Positions 9,431 to 19,523 of a stretch of 64,000 bases of DNA are shown here, piece after piece. Made by a program: the position numbers and the translations under genes. The DNA comes from Trypanosoma brucei gambiense DAL972 (taxonomy: Eukaryota; Euglenozoa; Kinetoplastea; Trypanosomatida; Trypanosomatidae). The stretch's first letter is position 1. Each line of letters starts with the position of its first letter. The stretch spans positions 1,488,001-1,552,000 of the forward strand of contig NC_026742.1 in assembly GCF_000210295.1 (NCBI RefSeq), written 5' to 3'. A model generated the notes under the pieces. The model had not been told where the DNA came from. It did not search any database and worked only from the letters and a program-made list of their open reading frames with translations.

Positions 9431-12400
9431 ATGACAACCCTTAAAGGTGGTGGTGATAAAACCTATCGAGAAAACTGTCCTCCCGCGTCGGGTGATAACT
9501 TCGTTATTGACGATATTGGGTCATCCCCAGCAAGGGATTTACCCCCGGCTCATAATAGTGTCGGGACGAAACTAGGGAATGACAGTTTTGGCCTGCCGTT
9601 GTACGTGCCGCTTCAAGATTCAGATCGGCCCGGTAAAAACAGCAGTTTGACTGTACCGTGGTCTTTGCGCAAAAGTGATGGGAGAAAGGAAGTTAGGGTT
9701 TTAGAGTTTCTACGCTCTCCGCAGTTCTGGCGGCAGGTGGAGTTCGCTCTCCGTGTTACGTTGATCGCTGTGTTTCCCTCGGTCGGGCTTGTCGTTGGAT
9801 TCATTCCCCTCAATATTCTTGGGACGTCGACGTCCATTCTTTCTGCTATTGTCTTGGCATCCAAGGTCACTGTTGGTGAGATGATTGCTTTCATTTTCAC
9901 ATGGCTACGCGCTGGCTGCATTTGGTTACCTTTTGCAACGTGTGGGGTGGCGCTCGGCCTCGGCAACCATATCGGTGTGTGGTGTGCCTACTATACGTTG
10001 GTGCTTTTCGTTATCGCAACATTCACAGAGAATATGGTGCGTAGGGTTTGTCTTTTGCTCTTCAACATCTGCATGATTGGTCTCCTTGTGAAACCAGACA
10101 GTTCTTTGGTGTACCCTTCGCGTGTTATGGCCGACTGGTGCATTGGAACCCTTTTATGCGCCCTGGCAGTGTTTGTACCGTACCCCATCTTTTCCAAAAC
10201 ACGGGCGCAGAAGGCCCTCTGCGAGATCGCAAATTGCACCGGTGCTGCCTTTACAGGTATGACGTCCTGTTTTTGGTCACCTTCTAATGTTGAACGGAAC
10301 ATGTCTATGACAAAGGTACGTATGCTGATTGCAACCGTTGATGAGGCATTACAAACATTCTACCTTGAACAAGACCATTCGTTTTACGAGTTTCTATTTG
10401 ATTCCGGTGATGCACGGAGGGCGCGCTGGTTTAAGGCCCAGTTGTTTGAGCGTCTTCGTACGAATCTGATCGCTCTCTCTCAGGTTCTTGACATGGTAGA
10501 GGGAAGGCCGTGGGTGATCGACGAATCAGAGCGTTCTCTCGCGTTTGGCCAGCATTTGTCCCCGCATATTAAAGATGTCGCGGCATCTGTTGACAAGCTC
10601 ATGGACGCACTCACCTCTGCCCACACAATTAAGGCTGTGAGCGATTTGGATGAGCTCTTCACTGACGTAAGTGCGGCGACAAGGAAGCTTCAGCACGAGT
10701 TCAATGCTGCACGTCTCGATTTGTTTTACCAACACCGCCCCGAAACGCTGGAGGAATTCGTTCCCTTAATGACGTACTTTATGTTTACTATAATTAATTC
10801 GCACGACACTATCTCGCAATTTGGTTGTGATATGTCCAAGGTAGAGGTGTCTCGGATGTCGTCTGCGAAAGTAGTTGTTGCGAAGGTCGTGTGGGAACCC
10901 TTTAAAGAGGAAATCGAATACGTGCTAAAGCTGTTCAGAACTTTTCGACGACGGGAGATACAGCGGCTGATTGAAGCAGCAAAGGTAAGTGCGGCGATGA
11001 TAGCCACGGTTGGTTTCTCCCTCCTTATTGGCGTTGACAAGGAGTCTCTTTCTGGTCCTAGCATCATTGCCTTCGTCTCTGGTAGCAATCCCGTAGAGGC
11101 GGTGCAAGCGTCGGTGGTACGTCTCACAGCTTGTATTTTGGGAACTGTTATAGGTTTCTTTGCTGGTACGTATTCCTCAACTCCAACAGACAAAATTATA
11201 TCCGTGTGCGTACTTATGTTCATTGGTACCTTCTTTCGAACTGACAAAGATTACGGTATATTGGTTGTCTACGCCATGTTCGTACTAATACCCTTGAACA
11301 CAATGGAATCCACGACGACGGAGGACACCTTGTCTCGCATGAACCAAATCACCTTCGGTATTCTCATTTATATCATCATAAGCGCGGCTGTGTTTCCACT
11401 GAGCCCGAGTCTCATACTTCGGAAGAAGCGCATCAACATCTTGATCAGGTTTGGTGAGGCCGTTACAAAATTGTGTGGTCTGTTTTCAAAACCACTGACT
11501 ACTGACTTACTTGCCGATGGGAGCAACGATCCCACAAGTAACGCTCCAGTCGGAAATGATAGTGTCCTAAGGTCCAACATATCGGCTTCAAGGGCCTTCA
11601 CCTTGAGTTTCAGTGAGCGACTTATTGTGTCGACGGATAGCTGCATGGAAGAGATTGATGCTCTGCTGAACGAGACCTCGCGGCGCCTTAAGCGCACGGT
11701 GCCATTTGAGGGTTTCGCACGGAAGGAGCGCGGTCTGCTGTTCGTGCACTATCCAACGAAGGCATGTGAAAGGACGGCGTTTACTCTCAATCGCATGATG
11801 GGGCTACTGAGGTCAATGTGGTGTAGTTGGTCGATTTTACGAAGTCAAAAGGCGTACACACCCGAGATGCGACACATTCTCCGCACACTGCAGCCCATCG
11901 CACTGGATGCCTCCAGTTCCTTTAATCGATTTGTAGACCTCATGTGCTATGCGTTGCGGAACCCCACTACGGCACTCCAAACTGAACTTATGCAAGCTGT
12001 CTTAGACTTCATGCAGTCTGTAGAGGAGTTGTGTCTACGGAAGAACCACATCATGATTGCGGTTATCACAAAGGCAGTGAATGCGGAGTATGGCATGAAT
12101 AACTTAACTCATGGGAATGGTAATAGATCTCACCGCTCCGAAACTTTGACACCTCCGTGTGACGCGACCGGTTTGGCGATATCGGAATGTGCACGGTCTA
12201 GCGGGATAAAGAGTTCCGCCCTTCCGCTGCTTCGAAAGAAAACCTTCAATTCAATAGACTCCATGGGCATCTCTGGTCAGAACATTGTGTCGTTATCGGA
12301 TAACTTCGTTATGCCAATATCGGGAGAGGATTCAGAGGGACTGCATGCCTTGTCGTTGAGCCTTTCTATGTTTTCGAATGATGCAAAGCTCCTTTTGATG

Positions 12401-12442
12401 AGTCTCGAAGAAATGTTGGATCACATGAGGAAGACCGCTTAA
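9431..12442 (+). CDS. Large polytopic membrane protein, FUSC/aromatic acid exporter-like
   Basis: From the first ATG (9431) the protein is 1003 residues. It has two clusters of hydrophobic helices, about 105-255 and 520-660, each followed by a long soluble helical region. This doubled architecture is that of the fusaric-acid-resistance/aromatic-acid-exporter superfamily (bacterial AaeB/YccS, plant ALMT, fungal Bre4-like proteins). The second cluster begins with a basic amphipathic helix (RTFRRREIQRLIEAAKV), as these proteins often do. The C-terminal 340 residues are soluble and serine-containing. The substrate is unknown; an organic-anion transport or channel role is only inferred from the superfamily. 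The frame extends upstream to a GTG, which is unlikely to be used. Confidence 0.75.
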   Translation: MTTLKGGGDKTYRENCPPASGDNFVIDDIGSSPARDLPPAHNSVGTKLGNDSFGLPLYVPLQDSDRPGKNSSLTVPWSLRKSDGRKEVRVLEFLRSPQFWRQVEFALRVTLIAVFPSVGLVVGFIPLNILGTSTSILSAIVLASKVTVGEMIAFIFTWLRAGCIWLPFATCGVALGLGNHIGVWCAYYTLVLFVIATFTENMVRRVCLLLFNICMIGLLVKPDSSLVYPSRVMADWCIGTLLCALAVFVPYPIFSKTRAQKALCEIANCTGAAFTGMTSCFWSPSNVERNMSMTKVRMLIATVDEALQTFYLEQDHSFYEFLFDSGDARRARWFKAQLFERLRTNLIALSQVLDMVEGRPWVIDESERSLAFGQHLSPHIKDVAASVDKLMDALTSAHTIKAVSDLDELFTDVSAATRKLQHEFNAARLDLFYQHRPETLEEFVPLMTYFMFTIINSHDTISQFGCDMSKVEVSRMSSAKVVVAKVVWEPFKEEIEYVLKLFRTFRRREIQRLIEAAKVSAAMIATVGFSLLIGVDKESLSGPSIIAFVSGSNPVEAVQASVVRLTACILGTVIGFFAGTYSSTPTDKIISVCVLMFIGTFFRTDKDYGILVVYAMFVLIPLNTMESTTTEDTLSRMNQITFGILIYIIISAAVFPLSPSLILRKKRINILIRFGEAVTKLCGLFSKPLTTDLLADGSNDPTSNAPVGNDSVLRSNISASRAFTLSFSERLIVSTDSCMEEIDALLNETSRRLKRTVPFEGFARKERGLLFVHYPTKACERTAFTLNRMMGLLRSMWCSWSILRSQKAYTPEMRHILRTLQPIALDASSSFNRFVDLMCYALRNPTTALQTELMQAVLDFMQSVEELCLRKNHIMIAVITKAVNAEYGMNNLTHGNGNRSHRSETLTPPCDATGLAISECARSSGIKSSALPLLRKKTFNSIDSMGISGQNIVSLSDNFVMPISGEDSEGLHALSLSLSMFSNDAKLLLMSLEEMLDHMRKTA

Positions 12443-14209
12443 ACTTGATGGGTGTGAGAGCTTACGATTTTCAGTTTGTGCAGCTGTTTAGCAGCGGCTC
12501 TGAAACCGAGATGACCCCATTTACAGTACGAAGAAGTGAACAGGAGTTTTATTAATTTTGGCGGAGATTACTCAGGTAACGGGGCCATAGCGATCGTCGT
12601 GTGTCGAGCCGAGGTGGTGCTGCTGATCACGCACGATTTTTTAAAGGAAATACTACGTCTGTAGACAGATATGTGAAACAAAATCTGGGAAATTCTTTGA
12701 CGGCATGTGTGTGACGGGAGCAAGTGAGCGATGGGGTCAATAATGCGTGGGGTTTCCTTACTTTTCATCAAATACAACCCCATTCTATTATTTTTATGTT
12801 ATCGTTGCCTGATGCATGTAGGTGCTACACGCTTAGGCGATTTGTGGTCTCAAGGGTTAAACATATGAGCGTTTTCCACCCCCTCCTTCTACGGTCTCCT
12901 TTCTAACTTTTTTGTTTTTGTTTTTGTATTTTTCTTCTTTTTCTTGTTTTCTTTGTTTCGTCACTTATCACGCACACCTTTCTGGCGTCCGAGTGTCACC
13001 AGCGTGTGTGTTCGTGTAACTTTGTTGTATTTTCCTCCTCTTGAGTGAAGCGGTTGGTTGGGCTTCATGGAGGAATATGAAAAACTGTGAAGGAGAGGAG
13101 GGCACATGATGGTGACTGAAACGCCACTATGATGCAACTCCTCTTGAGGGATCATAACACATTGCGGGTGCCAGTTCGTCACGTTCATTTGTTTGTTTAC
13201 GTGCGCTGTTAGTTTGCCTAAGTACCCTGTGGTTTGAGGTTCATAAACACGCATGTATCATTTGAAAGAACTGTGTTTCTTTTTTTTTTTCTTCCCCTTT
13301 CAGTCCTGCTTTTAATGATTGCTCGGACAAAACAGAACAAGAAGTGATCGAAAGAAGAAGGCTTAAGATAAGAGGGCTTCAGAGAAACTGTGTTCGTGAG
13401 GGGGATGGGTGGAAGAGATTATGTGCCGTAGGGAGTGTGAAGTCAGTGCCACATGCGCAAAGCAGTGTGCTTTCGTTGCGTTATTTCCTTCTTGTTACTT
13501 CTTCCTTTCTCTTCACTCTTCTTATAGCACCTCCCGCTTTTTTGTTATTTGTCTTCACTCATTCACTTATTATTTTTTTGCCATATAAAACCCGATGCAA
13601 ACGGGGATAAAGTGTTGTGTTTATAATATTCCCCTTATTTCACACAAATTCATCCCTGGATCATCGCTCCTTGCCCTCGCTATTTCACCAACCGCCAAAT
13701 CACACGTAAAACTGATATTAGGGAGGGGGGAAGAAAGGGAAGAGAGAAGGGATGATGCCCCAAAAGAAAGTCATTAAGAAAATGGTTCTGATTGAAAACA
13801 AAACAAAAAATAATAAACCACGGGGAGGAAGAAGTGTGTATTTGGGGTTATATGTAGGAATGTAATGGTGTAAGGATGATGCATAATATTCTCTCCACAT
13901 CTGGAACATCAAACAACTATGTGTGATAATGGTTGTGTTTGCGCACGAAGGGAGATTTCGCTAAGATAAGTAGTAACGGTGTTGTTCATCAATATGGTCG
14001 ACCGATGTGGCCACACTACCTTCTACCACCAAATCTAGATGTTTTCCACCGTCTGAAGAAGAAATATTTTCTTTTTTGCTGTCACCGTGTTGAATTCCGA
14101 TATTCATTTCTTTTTTTCTTTTCTAGGCTTCCGTAACTAAAAAACGTTTCCGCGACCTTACTGCGTGCCACTTGACAATGAAACGAAATAATGTGCGCAT
14201 TTCCGTTGA
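12443..14209 (+). other. 1.8-kb spacer before the MATE array
   Basis: No gene supported. It contains T-runs (near 12900-12960, 13280), a G/A-rich stretch near 13720-13760 and A-rich DNA near 13795-13815. Small frames here, including an 88-residue one at 13344-13610, have hydrophobic T-derived ends and no recognisable motif. It presumably carries the 3' UTR of the preceding gene. Confidence 0.45.
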
Positions 14210-14300
14210 GTGACGCACGATATTTCAGTTAGCTTCTCAGAGTGTCTCATGCTGTATGTAGTGCTATGTCTTGTGCCCTGCCGAATACGCTCCTTACCTG

Positions 14301-14333
14301 TATTTTCTGTTTGTTATTTCCTATACTATGTAG
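14301..14333 (+). promoter_or_regulatory. Putative trans-splice acceptor, MATE copy 1
   Basis: A T-rich pyrimidine tract is followed by TAG at 14331-14333, leaving a 48-base 5' UTR before the ATG at 14382. The same element recurs at the same offset in the other two units. Confidence 0.6.
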
Positions 14334-14381
14334 ATACACCCACAGAGCTCGGCACTGGAACTAAACGAAATCGGAGTAACG

Positions 14382-15893
14382 ATGATTGGCACTATGGAAG
14401 ACGATAGTGTGCCAGTTATTTTACCACAAGCTTCCTCAGATGATGTTTCCACGTTAACTCTCGTGAAGCGTTTCGTACTCGTTGGGACTCCCCTCATGGT
14501 CACGACTCTAGCTCAGTTCACGCTTAATGCCGTTATGATGGCTATCATCGGAAAACATTTTGGCGTGAAAGAGCTCGGTGGGGTGTCGCTTGCACTTGGA
14601 ATGCTCAACGCAACTGCATTTGCTTTTTCTGCGGGACTTTGCGGTGCGTTGGAAACTGTGCTCTCACAGACATATGGAGTATTTCAGTCCCGTGGTGGTG
14701 AGGGCACCATGTACCTCTACGGCACCTATACTCAGCGGATGGCGGTGATGTTATTAGTCATTAGCATTCCCATAGGTATTGCAGTGATATACATTGACGT
14801 ACTGCTGAAGTCTCTTGGTGAGCGGCCAGAGGTTGTCTATTACACCGGGAGGTTTTGCTGTATTGCAGCTCTTGGCATTCCTGCATTGCAGTTCTCCCAG
14901 TTGATCAGTCGTTACCTCTCTTGTCAACACCAGACAGCTCCCCTTTCAGCTGTAGCGGTTGGTAGTGCAATACTTAATCCGATCTTGCAGCACCTCTTCA
15001 TTCGTATGTTTGGCTTTAATGGCTCACCGATGGCGTGGGTTCTTCTGTACGTTGTTACCGATGTGCTTTTGGTTGCCTACACATATTATACCAAGACTTA
15101 CGTGACAACATGGGGTGGTTGGGACTCTAACGCAGTAAAAAACCTGAGGCCATTAGTGAACCTTGCTGCACCTTCTTTGGCTATGTCGTTGGTGGAGTGG
15201 GTGGTACTTGAAGTCATAATGGCTTGTGCCGGGTTCGCGCCTCCCACAGATCTCGCTGCTTTTTCTATTACTGTGCAGGTATTTAGTGCTTGTTGGGGAG
15301 TGGCCTCTGGCACGATGTTGATAGTGTCAGTGTTCATTGGGAATGCCATAGGGGAAGGTAAACCACTGCTGGCGAAGCGGATAGCGAACATAGCAATTGT
15401 TATGGTCGGTGTGACAACAATGCTTGACATACTGTTGTGCTGGAAGTTCGAGGATCGGATACCACTTCTTTTTTCTGATGATAAGGAAGTGGGTCATGTG
15501 TATCGCAAGCTGATGCGTTTTGTATTCCCTTACCATGCTGTGGACACGTTTCAGAGCACTGTAATGGGGATACTGCGTGGGTGTGGTTTACAGAAGATTG
15601 GCGCTGTGATTATTGGTGTTACTCTCTGTGTTGTGGGTGCTCCCCTTGCATTTTTTCTTTTCTTCTACGTGGGTGTGGGTGTTGAGGCCCTATGGATTGG
15701 TCCGCTGTGTAGCGTGACGTTTGTTGGGGTTCCCCTGTACATATATCTCCTTTACTGGTATATTGACTGGTCTAAGTTGCAACCACAACAGGAGAGCTTG
15801 GACCTTGCGGTGGAACCGTTTATTTCGGTTAACAATGCACCACTGGAAGAGGATATGTACGGTGCTGTTGAGAGTCTTGGAAGTAAGGATTAG
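14382..15893 (+). CDS. MATE family transporter, tandem copy 1
   Basis: A 503-residue multidrug-and-toxin-extrusion family protein with about twelve hydrophobic helices. The eukaryotic MATE pattern is clear: GLCGALETVLSQTYG at about 87-101 matches the GxxSALxTLxGQAxGA motif, TYTQRM matches the following helix, and the second half has SLVEWVVLE and then a GNAIGEGKP loop. MATE proteins are H+- or Na+-driven exporters of organic cations and other metabolites, usually at the plasma membrane or a vacuole-like organelle. There is no signal peptide, and the C-terminus is short and acidic (NNAPLEEDMYG). Copy 1 differs from copies 2 and 3 at residue 9 (S instead of G) and by several bases in its 5' flank. 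The substrate is unknown. Confidence 0.93.
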   Translation: MIGTMEDDSVPVILPQASSDDVSTLTLVKRFVLVGTPLMVTTLAQFTLNAVMMAIIGKHFGVKELGGVSLALGMLNATAFAFSAGLCGALETVLSQTYGVFQSRGGEGTMYLYGTYTQRMAVMLLVISIPIGIAVIYIDVLLKSLGERPEVVYYTGRFCCIAALGIPALQFSQLISRYLSCQHQTAPLSAVAVGSAILNPILQHLFIRMFGFNGSPMAWVLLYVVTDVLLVAYTYYTKTYVTTWGGWDSNAVKNLRPLVNLAAPSLAMSLVEWVVLEVIMACAGFAPPTDLAAFSITVQVFSACWGVASGTMLIVSVFIGNAIGEGKPLLAKRIANIAIVMVGVTTMLDILLCWKFEDRIPLLFSDDKEVGHVYRKLMRFVFPYHAVDTFQSTVMGILRGCGLQKIGAVIIGVTLCVVGAPLAFFLFFYVGVGVEALWIGPLCSVTFVGVPLYIYLLYWYIDWSKLQPQQESLDLAVEPFISVNNAPLEEDMYGAVESLGSKD

Positions 15894-16196
15894 GTTGCAG
15901 CGCTAAGGGTGTGTGATATGCTGAGTTGTGTTCCTTCCGATATGGATGTCCTGTTGCCTTGTGCCTTTTCTAATCATTTTGTTGTTATTATGCTTTAAAT
16001 TTTTCTTTGCTGCGTAAGCGGAGTGTGACGCACGGTATTTCAGTAAGCTTCTCAGAGTGTCTCATGCTGTATGTAGTGCTATATCTTGTGCCCTGCCGAA
16101 TACGCTCCTTACCTGTATTTTCTGTTTGTTATTTCCTATACTATGTAGATACACCCACAGAGCTCGGCACTGGAGCTAAACGAAATCGGAGTAACG
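15894..16196 (+). other. Intergenic region within MATE array
   Basis: About 300 bases holding the 3' UTR of copy 1 and the acceptor and 5' UTR of copy 2. It is repeated as 17709-18011, and a truncated form follows copy 3. Confidence 0.7.
16116..16148 (+). promoter_or_regulatory. Putative trans-splice acceptor, MATE copy 2
   Basis: Same pyrimidine tract and TAG as upstream of copy 1, offset by 1815 bases. Confidence 0.6.
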
Positions 16197-17708
16197 ATGA
16201 TTGGCACTATGGAAGACGATGGTGTGCCAGTTATTTTACCACAAGCTTCCTCAGATGATGTTTCCACGTTAACTCTCGTGAAGCGTTTCGTACTCGTTGG
16301 GACTCCCCTCATGGTCACGACTCTAGCTCAGTTCACGCTTAATGCCGTTATGATGGCTATCATCGGAAAACATTTTGGCGTGAAAGAGCTCGGTGGGGTG
16401 TCGCTTGCACTTGGAATGCTCAACGCAACTGCATTTGCTTTTTCTGCGGGACTTTGCGGTGCGTTGGAAACTGTGCTCTCACAGACATATGGAGTATTTC
16501 AGTCCCGTGGTGGTGAGGGCACCATGTACCTCTACGGCACCTATACTCAGCGGATGGCGGTGATGTTATTAGTCATTAGCATTCCCATAGGTATTGCAGT
16601 GATATACATTGACGTACTGCTGAAGTCTCTTGGTGAGCGGCCAGAGGTTGTCTATTACACCGGGAGGTTTTGCTGTATTGCAGCTCTTGGCATTCCTGCA
16701 TTGCAGTTCTCCCAGTTGATCAGTCGTTACCTCTCTTGTCAACACCAGACAGCTCCCCTTTCAGCTGTAGCGGTTGGTAGTGCAATACTTAATCCGATCT
16801 TGCAGCACCTCTTCATTCGTATGTTTGGCTTTAATGGCTCACCGATGGCGTGGGTTCTTCTGTACGTTGTTACCGATGTGCTTTTGGTTGCCTACACATA
16901 TTATACCAAGACTTACGTGACAACATGGGGTGGTTGGGACTCTAACGCAGTAAAAAACCTGAGGCCATTAGTGAACCTTGCTGCACCTTCTTTGGCTATG
17001 TCGTTGGTGGAGTGGGTGGTACTTGAAGTCATAATGGCTTGTGCCGGGTTCGCGCCTCCCACAGATCTCGCTGCTTTTTCTATTACTGTGCAGGTATTTA
17101 GTGCTTGTTGGGGAGTGGCCTCTGGCACGATGTTGATAGTGTCAGTGTTCATTGGGAATGCCATAGGGGAAGGTAAACCACTGCTGGCGAAGCGGATAGC
17201 GAACATAGCAATTGTTATGGTCGGTGTGACAACAATGCTTGACATACTGTTGTGCTGGAAGTTCGAGGATCGGATACCACTTCTTTTTTCTGATGATAAG
17301 GAAGTGGGTCATGTGTATCGCAAGCTGATGCGTTTTGTATTCCCTTACCATGCTGTGGACACGTTTCAGAGCACTGTAATGGGGATACTGCGTGGGTGTG
17401 GTTTACAGAAGATTGGTGCTGTGATTATTGGTGTTACTCTCTGTGTTGTGGGTGCTCCCCTTGCATTTTTTCTTTTCTTCTACGTGGGTGTGGGTGTTGA
17501 GGCCCTATGGATTGGTCCGCTGTGTAGCGTGACGTTTGTTGGGGTTCCCCTGTACATATATCTCCTTTACTGGTATATTGACTGGTCTAAGTTGCAACCA
17601 CAACAGGAGAGCTTGGACCTTGCGGTGGAACCGTTTATTTCGGTTAACAATGCACCACTGGAAGAGGATATGTACGGTGCTGTTGAGAGTCTTGGAAGTA
17701 AGGATTAG
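16197..17708 (+). CDS. MATE family transporter, tandem copy 2
   Basis: A 503-residue MATE transporter whose protein is the same as copy 1 except for glycine at residue 9. At DNA level it carries a private silent change (T at 17417, where copies 1 and 3 have C). Flanks are complete on both sides, so this is an intact repeat unit with its own splice acceptor. Near-identity including third codon positions points to recent duplication or continuing gene conversion. The transported substrate is unknown. Confidence 0.93.
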   Translation: MIGTMEDDGVPVILPQASSDDVSTLTLVKRFVLVGTPLMVTTLAQFTLNAVMMAIIGKHFGVKELGGVSLALGMLNATAFAFSAGLCGALETVLSQTYGVFQSRGGEGTMYLYGTYTQRMAVMLLVISIPIGIAVIYIDVLLKSLGERPEVVYYTGRFCCIAALGIPALQFSQLISRYLSCQHQTAPLSAVAVGSAILNPILQHLFIRMFGFNGSPMAWVLLYVVTDVLLVAYTYYTKTYVTTWGGWDSNAVKNLRPLVNLAAPSLAMSLVEWVVLEVIMACAGFAPPTDLAAFSITVQVFSACWGVASGTMLIVSVFIGNAIGEGKPLLAKRIANIAIVMVGVTTMLDILLCWKFEDRIPLLFSDDKEVGHVYRKLMRFVFPYHAVDTFQSTVMGILRGCGLQKIGAVIIGVTLCVVGAPLAFFLFFYVGVGVEALWIGPLCSVTFVGVPLYIYLLYWYIDWSKLQPQQESLDLAVEPFISVNNAPLEEDMYGAVESLGSKD

Positions 17709-18011
17709 GTTGCAGCGCTAAGGGTGTGTGATATGCTGAGTTGTGTTCCTTCCGATATGGATGTCCTGTTGCCTTGTGCCTTTTCTAATCATTTTGTTGT
17801 TATTATGCTTTAAATTTTTCTTTGCTGCGTAAGCGGAGTGTGACGCACGGTATTTCAGTAAGCTTCTCAGAGTGTCTCATGCTGTATGTAGTGCTATATC
17901 TTGTGCCCTGCCGAATACGCTCCTTACCTGTATTTTCTGTTTGTTATTTCCTATACTATGTAGATACACCCACAGAGCTCGGCACTGGAGCTAAACGAAA
18001 TCGGAGTAACG
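17709..18011 (+). other. Intergenic region within MATE array (second copy)
   Basis: Repeat of the 15894-16196 spacer: 3' UTR of copy 2 followed by the splice acceptor and 5' UTR of copy 3. Confidence 0.7.
17931..17963 (+). promoter_or_regulatory. Putative trans-splice acceptor, MATE copy 3
   Basis: Same pyrimidine tract and TAG as in the other two units. Confidence 0.6.
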
Positions 18012-19523
18012 ATGATTGGCACTATGGAAGACGATGGTGTGCCAGTTATTTTACCACAAGCTTCCTCAGATGATGTTTCCACGTTAACTCTCGTGAAGCG
18101 TTTCGTACTCGTTGGGACTCCCCTCATGGTGGCGACTCTAGCTCAGTTTTCCATAAACATGGTCGTTATTTCAATGATTGGTGTGCATTTTGGCGTGAAA
18201 GAGCTCGGTGGGGTGTCGCTTGCACTTGGAATGCTCAACGCAACTGCATTTGCTTTTTCTGCGGGACTTTGCGGTGCGTTGGAAACTGTGCTCTCACAGA
18301 CATATGGAGTATTTCAGTCCCGTGGTGGTGAGGGCACCATGTACCTCTACGGCACCTATACTCAGCGGATGGCGGTGATGTTATTAGTCATTAGCATTCC
18401 CATAGGTATTGCAGTGATATACATTGACGTACTGCTGAAGTCTCTTGGTGAGCGGCCAGAGGTTGTCTATTACACCGGGAGGTTTTGCTGTATTGCAGCT
18501 CTTGGCATTCCTGCATTGCAGTTCTCCCAGTTGATCAGTCGTTACCTCTCTTGTCAACACCAGACAGCTCCCCTTTCAGCTGTAGCGGTTGGTAGTGCAA
18601 TACTTAATCCGATCTTGCAGCACCTCTTCATTCGTATGTTTGGCTTTAATGGCTCACCGATGGCGTGGGTTCTTCTGTACGTTGTTACCGATGTGCTTTT
18701 GGTTGCCTACACATATTATACCAAGACTTACGTGACAACATGGGGTGGTTGGGACTCTAACGCAGTAAAAAACCTGAGGCCATTAGTGAACCTTGCTGCA
18801 CCTTCTTTGGCTATGTCGATGGTGGAGTGGGTGGTACTTGAAGTCATAATGGCTTGTGCCGGGTTCGCGCCTCCCACAGATCTCGCTGCTTTTTCTATTA
18901 CTGTGCAGGTATTTAGTGCTTGTTGGGGAGTGGCCTCTGGCACGATGTTGATAGTGTCAGTGTTCATTGGGAATGCCATAGGGGAAGGTAAACCACTGCT
19001 GGCGAAGCGGATAGCGAACATAGCAATTGTTATGGTCGGTGTGACAACAATGCTTGACATACTGTTGTGCTGGAAGTTCGAGGATCGGATACCACTTCTT
19101 TTTTCTGATGATAAGGAAGTGGGTCATGTGTATCGCAAGCTGATGCGTTTTGTATTCCCTTACCATGCTGTGGACACGTTTCAGAGCACTGTAATGGGGA
19201 TACTGCGTGGGTGTGGTTTACAGAAGATTGGCGCTGTGATTATTGGTGTTACTCTCTGTGTTGTGGGTGCTCCCCTTGCATTTTTTCTTTTCTTCTACGT
19301 GGGTGTGGGTGTTGAGGCCCTATGGATTGGTCCGCTGTGTAGCGTGACGTTTGTTGGGGTTCCCCTGTACATATATCTCCTTTACTGGTATATTGACTGG
19401 TCTAAGTTGCAACCACAACAGGAGAGCTTGGACCTTGCGGTGGAACCGTTTATTTCGGTTAACAATGCACCACTGGAAGAGGATATGTACGGTGCTGTTG
19501 AGAGTCTTGGAAGTAAGGATTAG
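18012..19523 (+). CDS. MATE family transporter, tandem copy 3 (variant first helix)
   Basis: A 503-residue MATE transporter that matches copy 2 almost everywhere, except for one compact block. Between 18131 and 18185, 23 of 55 bases differ, changing residues 41-58 in the first transmembrane helix and the loop after it (LAQFSINMVVISMIGVHF here, LAQFTLNAVMMAIIGKHF in copies 1 and 2). A single further change replaces Leu by Met in SLVEW near residue 271. In MATE proteins of known structure the first helix lines the substrate cavity, so copy 3 could differ in specificity. Its 3' UTR diverges from the others 28 bases after the stop codon, which could also give different mRNA regulation. Confidence 0.93.
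   Translation: MIGTMEDDGVPVILPQASSDDVSTLTLVKRFVLVGTPLMVATLAQFSINMVVISMIGVHFGVKELGGVSLALGMLNATAFAFSAGLCGALETVLSQTYGVFQSRGGEGTMYLYGTYTQRMAVMLLVISIPIGIAVIYIDVLLKSLGERPEVVYYTGRFCCIAALGIPALQFSQLISRYLSCQHQTAPLSAVAVGSAILNPILQHLFIRMFGFNGSPMAWVLLYVVTDVLLVAYTYYTKTYVTTWGGWDSNAVKNLRPLVNLAAPSLAMSMVEWVVLEVIMACAGFAPPTDLAAFSITVQVFSACWGVASGTMLIVSVFIGNAIGEGKPLLAKRIANIAIVMVGVTTMLDILLCWKFEDRIPLLFSDDKEVGHVYRKLMRFVFPYHAVDTFQSTVMGILRGCGLQKIGAVIIGVTLCVVGAPLAFFLFFYVGVGVEALWIGPLCSVTFVGVPLYIYLLYWYIDWSKLQPQQESLDLAVEPFISVNNAPLEEDMYGAVESLGSKD

Noticed and set aside
15098..15430. Repeated antisense frames at the same place in each MATE copy
   Set aside because: Their repetition simply follows the tandem duplication; it is not evidence of coding.
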